Program-made: the position numbers and the translations under genes
Notes under the pieces: model-generated
The model's database searches: none
What the model saw: the letters and a program-made list of their open reading frames with translations, nothing else
Told to the model about the DNA's origin: nothing
Shown here: positions 1-8,459 of the stretch, in pieces
How positions within the stretch are numbered: the first letter of the stretch is position 1
How the letters are laid out: each line of letters opens with the position of its first letter
NCBI GenBank assembly: GCA_002336115.1
Contig: DDEN01000038.1
Location: 1-48,212, forward strand
Direction: 5' to 3'
DNA length: 48,212 nt
DNA from: Chitinophagaceae bacterium UBA1953
GTDB lineage: Bacteria > Bacteroidota > Bacteroidia > Chitinophagales > Chitinophagaceae

Positions 1-48
1 GACACAAGGATTTTCAGTCCTTTGCTCTACCAACTGAGCTACCGCACC
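1..48 (-). tRNA. tRNA-Phe (GAA), 3' part outside the window
   Basis: On the minus strand the sequence begins with a 7-nt acceptor strand (GGTGCGG), TA, a D-arm (GCTC, AGTTGGTA, GAGC) and an anticodon arm AAGGA-CTGAAAA-TCCTT. The 7-nt loop CTGAAAA puts GAA at positions 34-36, the phenylalanine anticodon. The T-arm and 3' acceptor strand lie beyond the window edge, so the gene is partial here. The 118 bases between it and recQ hold no recognisable gene. Confidence 0.93.
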
Positions 49-166
49 ATTCCTGAAACACTCTATTTGGTAAGTGGAAGCCTATCCTCCTTTTGTGCTT
101 CGGGGTTGCAAATATAGAGGGATTTAACAACATATCCACAACTATTTTCGGAAGAAAGTTCAGGAT

Positions 167-2473
167 TTACATCCCAAACTCACTCAAAAACTTAATACGC
201 ATTATTTTTAACTGCTCCCAACTGTAGCTCCCCTCTTCCAGTTCCTGTTGGGCTACTTTTAAATCACTGGTGCTGCATCCTTTGAAATAATCAATAATTT
301 CTTCCTGCTCGTATTCATCTAACCATTCATCAATGGCATAATCCAGCTTCAGCTTGGTGCCGCTGGCTGCAATGGTTTCCATTTCTTCCAGCATTTCATC
401 CATGCGCCAGCCTTTGTTTTTGGCAATGGTTTCAAGCGGTATTCGTTTGTCAATATTCTGAATCAGAAAAACTTTATTGCCGCTCTTGTTCACCACGCTC
501 TTCATTACAAACTCATCGGGCTTTTCAATATCATTATCTTCAACATATTGTGCAACAAGTTCAACAAACGGTTTGCCGTAACGGATGGCCTTCCCTTTAC
601 TTACACCCTGGCATTTTTCCAGTTCTTCCAGTGTAGTAGGATAAAGTGTGGCCATATCCTGTAAGGAATTTTCAAGGAAGATCACAAATGGCGGCAATGC
701 TTTTTTCTTTGCTTCTTTCTGACGTAGTTCTTTCAGCATCTCAAACAGTTTGTCGTCAGTTGCTGCACCAGTATTTTCGGCATCTGTTCCTTCATCATCG
801 TCTTCATTAGCTTCCTCATACAGGTTATTGAGAACAATTGCAAACGATTTGGGTTTTTTCAGGAAGGCTTCACCTTCTTTTGTCATTTTCAGCAAACCGT
901 ATTCCTCAATATCTTTTTTAATTAATCCCCCCAGCAGCATTTGCCTTATAAGCGAATTCCAGAAATGAACATCTTTTTCTTTTCCGCTTCCGAATGCAGC
1001 AAGCTGATCGTGGCGGTACATTTGTATTTGAGGGGTTAGTCTGCCAATAATAACCGGAATTACATATTCGGCAGCAAAACGTTCATCTAATGCTTTAATT
1101 ACTTTTAATGCAATGGATACTTCTGTTTTTGCTTCAATTTTTTCTTTCGGGTGCAAACAGTTATCACAATTACCACAATTTTCTTCTCCAAATTCTTCTC
1201 CAAAATAATGCAGCAGTATTTTGCGGCGGCAAACAGAACTTTCAGCAAATGCAACTGTTTCCTGGATCATTTGTGCCGTAACTTCCCGTTCACTCAGCGG
1301 TTTATCACGCATCAGGTGCTCAAGCTTGCTTACATCTTTATGGGAGTAGTACAGGATACATTTTCCTTCCATTCCATCTCTTCCTGCACGCCCTGTTTCC
1401 TGGTAATAATTTTCAATGCTCTTGGGTATGTTGAAGTGAATCACAAACCGTATATCAGGCTTGTCGATACCCATACCAAATGCAATGGTGGCAACGATTA
1501 CCTGAACATCTTCATTCAGAAACTGATCCTGCCTTGATGCTCTTAATTTGGCATCAAGCCCTGCATGGTAGGCAACAGCTTTAATGCCATTGGCCATCAG
1601 CATATCGGCAAGCTCTTCGGTTGTTTTTCGGTTAAGTGTATAAATAATACCGCTCTTTCCTTTATTCTGAGAGATGAATTTAACAATGCTCTTTACCGTT
1701 TGATCTTTTTTGATCTTAGGTTGAATTTCATAATAAAGATTTCCCCTGTTAAACGAAGAAATAAAAATATCGGGGTTTCTTAATCCGAGGTTTTTTACAA
1801 TATCACTCTGCACTTTGGGTGTGGCAGTGGCAGTTAATGCAATGATGGGAATGTTGGGGTTAATTTGGTCCATCATTTCTTTCAGCCTCCTGTATTCCGG
1901 CCTGAAATCGTGCCCCCATTCACTGATACAGTGTGCTTCATCAACAGCAAAAAAAGAAATTTTCAGATCGCTGAAGAATTCAAGATTTTCCTGCTTGGTT
2001 AATGTTTCAGGAGCAACATACAGCATCTTTGTTCTGCCCGTAAGCAAATCATCGTGTACTTCTTTGATTTCTTTTTTATTGAGAGTGGAGTTAAGGAAAT
2101 GTGCCACATCATCTTTACTGCTGTAACTACGCACAAGATCAACCTGGTTTTTCATAAGGGCAATTAGCGGACTAACAACAATTGCCACACCTTCACTTAC
2201 CAAAGCAGGTAACTGGTAGCAAAGGCTTTTGCCGCCACCGGTAGGCATAATCACAAACGTGTCGTTACCGCTGAGCAGATTATTAATTACAGCTTCCTGT
2301 GTTCCTTTAAATGCATCAAAACCAAAATGCTCATTTAATGCTGCATAGAGATCAATGCCGTGTGACAGGCTTGCAAAGGGCTGCCCGTTTTTCTTCCTGG
2401 TTTTTTTAGCGGCTGTTGCTTTCGTTTCTTTAGTAGTAGTTTTTGCAGCCGGTTTCTTTTTAACTGTACTCAT
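167..2473 (-). CDS. recQ: ATP-dependent DNA helicase RecQ, long form
   Basis: This is a superfamily 2 3'-5' DNA helicase for recombination and fork repair in the cytoplasm. Visible parts are Walker A (TGGGKS, about residue 79), the DEAH box in FAVDEAHCISEWGHDFRPEY (about 178), ATATPK, the zinc cysteines CRRK...CGNCDNC, a winged-helix RQC region, and an HRDC domain (TLEELEKCQGVSKGKAIRYG). At 768 aa it is longer than E. coli RecQ (about 610). It adds a Lys/Ala/Thr-rich N-terminal tail of about 30 residues, an acidic insert before HRDC (ANEDDDEGTDAE) and about 110 C-terminal residues that resemble an HTH extension. I chose the ATG at 2473; a TTG directly before it (2476) is possible. AAGGAA lies about 8 nt upstream. 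It is monocistronic and divergent from kdsD. Confidence 0.97.
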   Translation of the reverse strand: MSTVKKKPAAKTTTKETKATAAKKTRKKNGQPFASLSHGIDLYAALNEHFGFDAFKGTQEAVINNLLSGNDTFVIMPTGGGKSLCYQLPALVSEGVAIVVSPLIALMKNQVDLVRSYSSKDDVAHFLNSTLNKKEIKEVHDDLLTGRTKMLYVAPETLTKQENLEFFSDLKISFFAVDEAHCISEWGHDFRPEYRRLKEMMDQINPNIPIIALTATATPKVQSDIVKNLGLRNPDIFISSFNRGNLYYEIQPKIKKDQTVKSIVKFISQNKGKSGIIYTLNRKTTEELADMLMANGIKAVAYHAGLDAKLRASRQDQFLNEDVQVIVATIAFGMGIDKPDIRFVIHFNIPKSIENYYQETGRAGRDGMEGKCILYYSHKDVSKLEHLMRDKPLSEREVTAQMIQETVAFAESSVCRRKILLHYFGEEFGEENCGNCDNCLHPKEKIEAKTEVSIALKVIKALDERFAAEYVIPVIIGRLTPQIQMYRHDQLAAFGSGKEKDVHFWNSLIRQMLLGGLIKKDIEEYGLLKMTKEGEAFLKKPKSFAIVLNNLYEEANEDDDEGTDAENTGAATDDKLFEMLKELRQKEAKKKALPPFVIFLENSLQDMATLYPTTLEELEKCQGVSKGKAIRYGKPFVELVAQYVEDNDIEKPDEFVMKSVVNKSGNKVFLIQNIDKRIPLETIAKNKGWRMDEMLEEMETIAASGTKLKLDYAIDEWLDEYEQEEIIDYFKGCSTSDLKVAQQELEEGSYSWEQLKIMRIKFLSEFGM

Positions 2474-2715
2474 CAATTATTTCCTTCACTCTTTGGTTAT
2501 TACGAACTGGATATTCAATAGCAAGTTGTTGGTATTATAAAAATCTGGTGCTTATAAAACAAGGGGAGCGAAGTTAATTAAATTAGCTCATTTGGTTGTT
2601 CCCCATTCGTCAAAAACCTGCTAAAAAAGAACAGTAGCATAAGATAGCTCAAATTCTTTAACCTGCTATTAAAAATTTGCACACAACCGTTCTTTTCATT
2701 CCCGCTTATTTAAAG

Positions 2716-2723
2716 TAGGTTTG
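2716..2723 (+). promoter_or_regulatory. -7 box TAGGTTTG of kdsD
   Basis: TAGGTTTG fits the Bacteroidota -7 consensus TANNTTTG and ends 10 nt before the kdsD ATG, which predicts a leader of only a few nucleotides. The -33 element is not clear. Confidence 0.55.
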
Positions 2724-2733
2724 CCCCGCCATT

Positions 2734-3708
2734 ATGAATCAATTAAATAATATAAACCCGGCCGATGTAGCCCGCAAAACAATTGCGCTGGAGGCAGGTG
2801 CCATTGAAAGCCTTGGATTGCTCATTACAGAAGAGTTCAGTAAGATTTGCTCTGTAATTCTGGAGGCTAAAGGACGTGTAATTGTGAGCGGAATAGGTAA
2901 AAGCGCCGTTATTGCTCAAAAAATAGTAGCCACACTTAATTCAACCGGAACGCCGGCTGTTTTTCTTCATGCAGCCGATGCCATTCATGGCGACTTGGGA
3001 ATGATTCTCAGCCACGATATAGTTATCATCATAAGCAAAAGCGGCGAAAGCCCTGAAATTAAAGTACTTGTGCAGTTGGTTAAGGGTTTTGGCAACCCTA
3101 TTATAGGACTGGTTGGCAATACAGAATCGTATCTTGCCAAACAAAGCGATTATATTTTAAATGCAACGGTAAGCCAGGAAGCCTGCCCCAACAATCTTGC
3201 CCCAACCAGCAGTACAACTGCTCAGATGGTAATGGGCGATGCGCTGGCTGTAGCTTTAATGGAATTGCGTGGGTTTAAGAGCAGCGATTTCGCTAAGTTT
3301 CACCCCGGTGGTGCACTGGGTAAAAAACTGTACCTGCGGGTGGCCAATTTTTATGGAAATAATGAGCAGCCTAAAATATTGCCAAGTGCTTCGCTGAAAG
3401 ATGTAATTGTTGAAATATCAAGAAAGAGGCTGGGGGCAACTGCTGTGGTAAACGAAAAAGATGAATTGCTGGGGGTAATTACTGATGGTGATTTGCGCCG
3501 CATGCTTGAAAAAACAAGTGCTGTTGATACGGTAACTGCGGCCGAAATAATGACAGCAAACCCCAAAACAATTGATGCAGAGGCTTTGGCAATTGATGCA
3601 ATGGAGCTGATGCGGAAAAATAATATCACACAATTATTGGTGGTAAATAACAAACAATATCTCGGAGTTATACATTTGCACGATTTAATTAAAGAAGGTT
3701 TGATTTAA
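2734..3708 (+). CDS. kdsD: Arabinose-5-phosphate isomerase (KpsF/GutQ family)
   Basis: This enzyme interconverts ribulose 5-phosphate and arabinose 5-phosphate, the first committed step to KDO for the lipopolysaccharide inner core. The 324 residues match the family length. An N-terminal SIS domain (about 35-170) carries GIGKSAVIAQK, the SKSGES sugar-phosphate loop and the AIHGDLGM segment. FHPGGALGKKL links to two CBS domains (about 205-324), including VITDGDLRRML. A -7 promoter box lies just upstream. It is followed 70 nt later by manC on the same strand, so both surface-sugar genes may be cotranscribed. Family assignment is secure. The choice between KdsD and GutQ/KpsF rests on there being no sorbitol or capsule genes nearby. 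Confidence 0.93.
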   Translation: MNQLNNINPADVARKTIALEAGAIESLGLLITEEFSKICSVILEAKGRVIVSGIGKSAVIAQKIVATLNSTGTPAVFLHAADAIHGDLGMILSHDIVIIISKSGESPEIKVLVQLVKGFGNPIIGLVGNTESYLAKQSDYILNATVSQEACPNNLAPTSSTTAQMVMGDALAVALMELRGFKSSDFAKFHPGGALGKKLYLRVANFYGNNEQPKILPSASLKDVIVEISRKRLGATAVVNEKDELLGVITDGDLRRMLEKTSAVDTVTAAEIMTANPKTIDAEALAIDAMELMRKNNITQLLVVNNKQYLGVIHLHDLIKEGLI

Positions 3709-3748
3709 ACGTGAATACATGGTGGCCGGTACATTTTTTTCATGAACG

Positions 3749-3771
3749 CACCATTTATCATTCACCATTCA
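3749..3771. repeat. CACCATT/CATTCA word repeat before manC
   Basis: The words CACCATTTAT, CATT and CACCATTCA follow each other directly upstream of the manC start. They resemble the other short-word intergenic repeats of this window, though this copy is short and could be chance. Confidence 0.35.
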
Positions 3772-3778
3772 GTATATC

Positions 3779-4861
3779 ATGAACAAAAATCATTATGTGG
3801 CCATTATGGCCGGTGGCATAGGAAGCCGTTTCTGGCCAAAAAGCCGTACAGGTTACCCCAAGCAGTTTTTAGATATTTTACATACAGGAAGGACACTGAT
3901 ACAGTCAACTTACGACCGGTACCGCCAGTTTATTCCGGCAGAAAATATTTTTGTTGTAACCTCAGTTGAATATACCGACATTGTAAAAGAACAGTTACCT
4001 GAACTGCTTGCGGAAAATATTTTAAGTGAGCCATCAAGGAAAAACACAGCACCCTGTATTGCATACATTGCATACAAACTTCAGCAGATAAATCAAAATG
4101 GCCTGCTGATTTGCGCACCTGCAGATCATTTAATTCTTGATTCGCCGGCTTTTACTAAAGTTTGTCTTGATGCGTTTCAGTTTGTTGATAACATTAATTC
4201 ACTGGTAACGCTTGGCATTAAACCAACTTATGCAAATACGGGCTATGGCTATATTCAGCATGAGGCGCTGCCTGTTGCTGATAATGTGTACAAAGTGAAA
4301 ACTTTTACCGAAAAGCCGAATCATGAACTGGCAAAAACGTTTCTTGCCAGTGGCGATTTTTTATGGAATGCCGGGATTTTCATGTGGAAGATTAAGAATA
4401 TTGTAACTGCGTTTGAAAAATTTCTTCCTGAAATGTGTGAGTTGTTTGTGGCCGAAAAAGAACTTTTCAATACCACACAGGAGCAGGATGCTGTTGAACG
4501 TATTTACCCGCAATGCACAAATATTTCCATTGATTATGGTATAATGGAAAAGGCAGATAATGTGTATGTTATCCCTTCTTCTTTTGGCTGGAGCGATCTG
4601 GGCACCTGGAACAGTGCCTATGAAAACATGGAAAAAGATTATTTTGGAAATGCTGTTGCCGGAAAAAATGTGATGATTATTGATGCTACAAAAAATGTAG
4701 TGCATGCCGAGGATAAAAAACTGGTGTTGTTGCAGGGGCTTGATGATTTTATTGTAGTTGATACAAAAGACGTGTTGCTTATCTGTAAAAAGGAAAAGGA
4801 GCAGGAAATCAAGAACTATGTGGCAGAGGTAAAACGAAATATCGGCGACAGGTTTCTCTGA
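3779..4861 (+). CDS. manC: Mannose-1-phosphate guanylyltransferase, short form
   Basis: The product makes GDP-mannose from mannose 1-phosphate and GTP, the donor for mannose, fucose and related sugars in surface glycans. The nucleotidyltransferase signature AGGIGSRFWP-KSRTGYPKQF is at residues 11-30. APADHLI, FTEKP, the WNAGIFMWK substrate loop and SIDYGIMEKADNVYVIP follow in normal order. At 360 residues it is the single-domain form without the C-terminal cupin phosphomannose isomerase found in bifunctional ManC/AlgA proteins. It lies 70 nt after kdsD and ends at a bidirectional terminator. An overlapping frame starting at 3742 is a shadow. Confidence 0.94.
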   Translation: MNKNHYVAIMAGGIGSRFWPKSRTGYPKQFLDILHTGRTLIQSTYDRYRQFIPAENIFVVTSVEYTDIVKEQLPELLAENILSEPSRKNTAPCIAYIAYKLQQINQNGLLICAPADHLILDSPAFTKVCLDAFQFVDNINSLVTLGIKPTYANTGYGYIQHEALPVADNVYKVKTFTEKPNHELAKTFLASGDFLWNAGIFMWKIKNIVTAFEKFLPEMCELFVAEKELFNTTQEQDAVERIYPQCTNISIDYGIMEKADNVYVIPSSFGWSDLGTWNSAYENMEKDYFGNAVAGKNVMIIDATKNVVHAEDKKLVLLQGLDDFIVVDTKDVLLICKKEKEQEIKNYVAEVKRNIGDRFL

Positions 4862-4871
4862 TGAGCTGAAT

Positions 4872-4904
4872 AAAAAAGAGCGGTGATAACCACCGCTCTT
4901 TTTT
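4872..4904. terminator. Bidirectional Rho-independent terminator
   Basis: An AGAGCGGTG/CACCGCTCT stem with a 5-nt loop is flanked by A-runs on the left and T-runs on the right. It lies between the stop codons of manC (plus) and the small gene 4906-5157 (minus) and can serve both. Confidence 0.9.
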
Positions 4905-4905
4905 A

Positions 4906-5157
4906 TTAATTTTTGTTACTGAAAAAGATAAAAGGTTGTATTTCCTTTTTTAATGCAAATCTTTTTAGTGTACCGGAATGGGTGATAATTTTAAAGTTGT
5001 TCAGGTCAATTATTTCATGTGCTGTACAGAAATGCTCCGTGTCTTCAATCGAATTCAATAATTCATGCAGCTCTGCCAGTTCATCATCAACATCAGGTCT
5101 GAAAAGATCGTTATTGCTTGTTACAAAAAAAAGCTCTCTGCGGTTATTACCTTTCAT
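4906..5157 (-). CDS. Small hypothetical protein (83 aa)
   Basis: I do not recognise this family. The 83-residue product has no signal peptide or membrane segment. The middle is acidic (PDVDDELAELHELLNSIEDTEHF) and the end is basic and aromatic. Support for a real gene is contextual: the stop codon abuts the bidirectional terminator shared with manC, and the gene starts 14 nt after a tiny lipoprotein gene on the same strand. No clear Shine-Dalgarno sequence is seen. A plus-strand frame of 95 codons overlaps it, but that product is serine-rich low complexity and runs through the terminator. Confidence 0.5.
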   Translation of the reverse strand: MKGNNRRELFFVTSNNDLFRPDVDDELAELHELLNSIEDTEHFCTAHEIIDLNNFKIITHSGTLKRFALKKEIQPFIFFSNKN

Positions 5158-5171
5158 ATTTTCAGATTTTA

Positions 5172-5309
5172 TTAATATCCCACCATCCCTTTTTTATTAG
5201 GGCATCCGCAATCATTTTTCTTGTGAAAAAGTTTGCCATTACTACATCCCGATAAAAAAATGGTTGTTATTAAAATCAAAAGAAAAGCAATTTTGCTGTA
5301 ACGCTGCAT
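5172..5309 (-). CDS. Very small Cys-containing lipoprotein (45 aa)
   Basis: The 45-residue product has a basic start (MQRYSK), a hydrophobic stretch and a lipobox LSGC near residue 22, so the mature lipoprotein is only about 24 residues. Its tail contains CGCPNKKGMVGY with two further cysteines. An in-frame ATG at 5339 would add 10 residues. I recall tiny Bacteroidota lipoproteins with similar Cys/Pro tails, but the function is unknown. It seems to lead a two-gene unit with the 83-aa protein and is divergent from the glycosyltransferase at 5409. Confidence 0.6.
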   Translation of the reverse strand: MQRYSKIAFLLILITTIFLSGCSNGKLFHKKNDCGCPNKKGMVGY

Positions 5310-5408
5310 GAATATGTTCTTATTTTTTTTCAGGCTCATGGGATATTTGTTTTTAAACAAGACTGACAAATTAACTACTTTCCAGCTTAAATTATTGTTA
5401 TACAGAGG

Positions 5409-6515
5409 ATGAAACAGGAAAAAAAAACCAGAATTCTGCTTGCGCCCCTTGATTGGGGCCTGGGACATGCTACCCGCTGTATTCCTCTTATCCGTTATTT
5501 CCTGCAAAAAGAATGCGAAGTTGTGATTGCTGCTGCCGATGCACCGGCAAAACTGCTGCTGACGGAGTTCCCCGGTATTGAAATCAGGCCATTGCCGGGT
5601 TATAATATCCGATACAGTTCGGGTGCATTTCTTATTGGAGCAATTGTAAAACAACTGCCTCATGTTCTGCGAAGCATTAAAACAGAAAACCGGTGGCTGA
5701 ATGAGCTATTAGTGAATGAAAAATTCGATCTCATCGTAAGCGATAACAGGCCGGGTTTTTATCATAAGCAAATTCACTCTATTTACATTACTCATCAGTT
5801 GCTCATTAAATCGGGTTTTGGAAAAATAACCGACAGATTTCTTCAAAAAATACACGCTTCATACATAAGGCGTTTTAATGAGGTTTGGGTTCCCGATTTG
5901 CCGGGACAAAAAAATCTAGCAGGCCATTTATCGCATCCTCTCCGGCATATAGTTCAGCCTGTTTATATAGGGTTACTGTCGAGGTTTAACCGGCCAATCG
6001 ACATTCAAATAAAACAGGATTTATTGATTCTCCTATCAGGGCCTGAACCACAACGTTCAGTACTTGAACAAAAAATAATGCAGCAACTGCATTTATTTAA
6101 AGGGTCGGTTTTATTTGTAAGAGGGTTGCCTGATGTTAAAGAAGAGTTTGTTTCTGAATTATCAAACATAACAATCGTTAATCATTTACCTGCTTATGAA
6201 TTGCAGCAAGCCATTGCTTCATCAAATCAAATCATTTGCAGAAGCGGTTATACAACCCTGATGGATTTAATGAGGCTGCAGAAGAAAGCAATCCTTATTC
6301 CTACACCTGGGCAGCCCGAACAGGAATATCTTGCAAAGTATATGCAGCAACAAGGTTATTTTACTTTCATAACCCAGGATAATTTTTTTCTTGAAACTGC
6401 TTTAAAAAAACTGAAGGAATCAGAAGAGAAAAAATTCTTTACAGAAGATGATTTTGAATTATACAAAACAGTTACAGAACGCATTCTTAAACAAATTGCC
6501 CCGGATGATCTTTAA
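5409..6515 (+). CDS. MurG/GT28-like glycosyltransferase
   Basis: The 368-residue product resembles GT-B glycosyltransferases of the MurG/UGT type. The N-terminal Rossmann half opens with ILLAPLDWGLGHATR, containing the GxGHxxR-like donor/acceptor loop. The C-terminal half has LLILLSGPEPQRS, NHLPAYELQQAIASSNQIICRSGYTTLMDLM and a nucleotide-sugar site ending in IPTPGQPEQEYLAKYM, typical of GT28 C-terminal domains. It probably acts on the inner face of the cytoplasmic membrane, but the acceptor is unknown. The ATG at 5409 is preceded by AGAGG at very short spacing. The next gene begins 28 nt downstream but has its own promoter. Confidence 0.8.
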   Translation: MKQEKKTRILLAPLDWGLGHATRCIPLIRYFLQKECEVVIAAADAPAKLLLTEFPGIEIRPLPGYNIRYSSGAFLIGAIVKQLPHVLRSIKTENRWLNELLVNEKFDLIVSDNRPGFYHKQIHSIYITHQLLIKSGFGKITDRFLQKIHASYIRRFNEVWVPDLPGQKNLAGHLSHPLRHIVQPVYIGLLSRFNRPIDIQIKQDLLILLSGPEPQRSVLEQKIMQQLHLFKGSVLFVRGLPDVKEEFVSELSNITIVNHLPAYELQQAIASSNQIICRSGYTTLMDLMRLQKKAILIPTPGQPEQEYLAKYMQQQGYFTFITQDNFFLETALKKLKESEEKKFFTEDDFELYKTVTERILKQIAPDDL

Positions 6516-6527
6516 GTGATAATTTTG
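6496..6527 (+). promoter_or_regulatory. Promoter of the DMT transporter gene (TTG-N21-TAATTTTG)
   Basis: TTG (6496-6498) and TAATTTTG (6520-6527) are 21 nt apart, matching the Bacteroidota -33/-7 layout. The -7 box overlaps the end of the glycosyltransferase gap and ends 16 nt before the TTG start of the next gene. Confidence 0.6.
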
Positions 6528-6543
6528 CATTCATTTTCTCAAA

Positions 6544-7443
6544 TTGTCATCAATTCAAATAAAAAAAGCACATTGGGCAGTTTTTATAACAAACCTGCTG
6601 TTTGGTGTTAATTTCAGTATTGTAAAATACATATCACCACAATACATTAAGCCTTTTGGTTTAAACTTTATCCGTGTACTTGTAACAGTTATATTGTTAT
6701 GGTTGCTGTATGCTGTTAAACCTTCTAAAGCCGGGATTGATAAAAAAGATATTCCTGCATTTGTATTGTGTGCTTTAACCGGGGTTGCAATTAACCAGTT
6801 ATTATTTATAAAAGGGCTCACTCTCAGTACACCTATTCACGGAGCGTTGCTTATTCTTGCTACACCGGTTTTTATTTTACTTATTGCATTTGCTTTAAAA
6901 AAGGAAAGCATTACTATATTTAAAACACTGGGACTGATGCTGAGTATTAGCGGTGCAAGCCTACTGATTATATCGGGGAAAAAATCAATTGCGGGAGATA
7001 ATATTTTGCTGGGGGATCTGCTGATTGTGATTAATTCGGTATCGTATGCTTTTTATTATATACTTGTAAAACCGTTGATGGCAAAATACAGCCCGGTTCA
7101 TGTGCTGAGATGGGTGTTTACATTTGGTATCATCATCATCACTCCTTTTTGTTTCAGTCAGTTTGCTGCAATTGACTGGAAAAGTTTTTCGTTTGTTGAA
7201 TTTGCAGCGCTCGGCTTTGTTGTAATTGGAGCAACTTTTATTCCTTACCTGTTTACTGTATATGGATTACAGCATCTCAGCGCTTCAACGGCGGGGGCAT
7301 ATATTTATCTGCAGCCTGTTTTTTCAGCAATTGTTTCTGTAATCTTTTTTCATGAAGATCTGTCGTTTTATAAACTGCTGGCCGCAGTTTTCATTTTTGC
7401 AGGAGTGTTTCTTGTAAACAGGAAGAAAGAAGTTATTACCTGA
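6544..7443 (+). CDS. DMT superfamily permease (two EamA domains)
   Basis: This is an inner-membrane carrier of about ten helices built from two EamA repeats (roughly residues 8-140 and 155-292). FGVNFSIVKY in helix 1 and LQHLSASTAGAYIYLQPVFSAI near the end are typical. Such proteins export metabolites or amino acids, and the substrate cannot be read from sequence. The only plausible start is TTG at 6544: an in-frame TGA TAA lies 25 nt upstream and the promoter box ends at 6527. Its stop codon overlaps the convergent LOG gene by 8 bp, so the two 3' ends are antisense to each other. Confidence 0.88.
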   Translation: MSSIQIKKAHWAVFITNLLFGVNFSIVKYISPQYIKPFGLNFIRVLVTVILLWLLYAVKPSKAGIDKKDIPAFVLCALTGVAINQLLFIKGLTLSTPIHGALLILATPVFILLIAFALKKESITIFKTLGLMLSISGASLLIISGKKSIAGDNILLGDLLIVINSVSYAFYYILVKPLMAKYSPVHVLRWVFTFGIIIITPFCFSQFAAIDWKSFSFVEFAALGFVVIGATFIPYLFTVYGLQHLSASTAGAYIYLQPVFSAIVSVIFFHEDLSFYKLLAAVFIFAGVFLVNRKKEVIT

Positions 7444-8179
7444 AAAACCAGTTACGCCGTTCAAATAAGATTCCTTTAGGGTTTTGTCTTTTAGGATGAA
7501 GATCAAAACGTTTGATGCTTTTTTCACGCAAAACTTTCATAGCATCTTTTACAGAGTCTGTTACAAAAAACAGGTCAACATCTTCCGGTGAAATGGTGCC
7601 GTTTAATTTCATCCGCTCAATATGTTCTATCATTTCTTTGTGATATTCTTTCCCAAACAGTATTACAGGAAAGTCTTTGATCTTTTTTGTTTGTATCAGC
7701 GTAATGGCTTCAAACAACTCATCTAAAGTGCCAAAGCCACCCGGCATACAAATAAAAGCGTAAGAGTATTTAATAAGTAACGTCTTGCGAACAAAAAAAT
7801 AGCGGATGTTAACCCAACTGTCGAGGTAGGGATTAGGCTTTTGCTCATGTGGTAAAACTATATTGCAGCCTACACTTTTTCCTCCAACCTCTTTGGCTCC
7901 TTTGTTGGCAGCTTCCATTAAACCCGGCCCACCGCCTGTTAAAACAGTAAAGCCCATTTTAGCCACCTCAGCACCAACCTTTTCAGTAAGTTCATAGTAT
8001 TTATGCCCTTCGTGAAATCTTGCTGAACCAAAAATAGTAACACATGGACCAACAAAAGCCAACTGGCGGTATCCTCTTATAAACTCGGCAAACACTTTAA
8101 ATGCAAACCTGAATTCTCTCCATCTGTTTTGCGGGCCTTCCAGAAATTTAATTTCTATCTGGTGCGGTTTCTTTTTCAT
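7436..8179 (-). CDS. LOG family protein (TIGR00730-like)
   Basis: LOG-fold proteins act as nucleoside 5'-monophosphate phosphoribohydrolases, described for cytokinin riboside monophosphates. The two signatures are clear: GGGPGLMEAANKGA and PGGFGTLDELFEAI, which hold phosphate-binding and catalytic residues. The 247 residues include about 45 extra N-terminal residues (MKKKPHQIEIKFLEGPQNRW...), a common form in Bacteroidota. The physiological substrate in bacteria is uncertain, and older annotations call it a lysine decarboxylase, which is misleading. The start is the ATG at 8179. A TACCTTG box on the minus strand about 36 nt upstream may be its promoter. It converges on the DMT gene with overlapping stops. 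Confidence 0.9.
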   Translation of the reverse strand: MKKKPHQIEIKFLEGPQNRWREFRFAFKVFAEFIRGYRQLAFVGPCVTIFGSARFHEGHKYYELTEKVGAEVAKMGFTVLTGGGPGLMEAANKGAKEVGGKSVGCNIVLPHEQKPNPYLDSWVNIRYFFVRKTLLIKYSYAFICMPGGFGTLDELFEAITLIQTKKIKDFPVILFGKEYHKEMIEHIERMKLNGTISPEDVDLFFVTDSVKDAMKVLREKSIKRFDLHPKRQNPKGILFERRNWFFR

Positions 8180-8435
8180 GGGAATATTTCCTTTTATTAA
8201 TAAATCAACTTACAAGGTAATGAAAAATGATTGCCTCAAAATGAGGCCATTTTAAATGAAAATTTTAGAATGAGTGGCCCCCAGCATGACTATGATTTGT
8301 TTTTTCCGAAAAAATTATTTTATAAATCATTCTCTTTCAACGCTGTATTCTTCAAAATCGCAGTCTTAAAAAAATGAATGTTTGACACAAGTTGAAATTA
8401 TGATTGTGGTTAGTATTAAAAATAACGTCCGTTTT

Positions 8436-8443
8436 TATTTTTG
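8436..8443 (+). promoter_or_regulatory. -7 box TATTTTTG of the AspT-like gene
   Basis: TATTTTTG fits TANNTTTG and ends 16 nt before the ATG at 8460. The 280-bp divergent gap before it also holds a small GCCTC/GAGGC hairpin (8233-8247) of unknown role. Confidence 0.5.
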
Positions 8444-8459
8444 AGCTCAATTTAATCTT

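Noticed and set aside
5310..5663. A longer minus-strand frame reading into the tiny lipoprotein
   Set aside because: It runs antisense through the start of the glycosyltransferase gene; only the last 45 codons have a signal sequence and lipobox.
7436..7443. Overlap of the DMT and LOG stop codons as a regulatory device
   Set aside because: An 8-bp convergent overlap is common in compact genomes and shows nothing further here.
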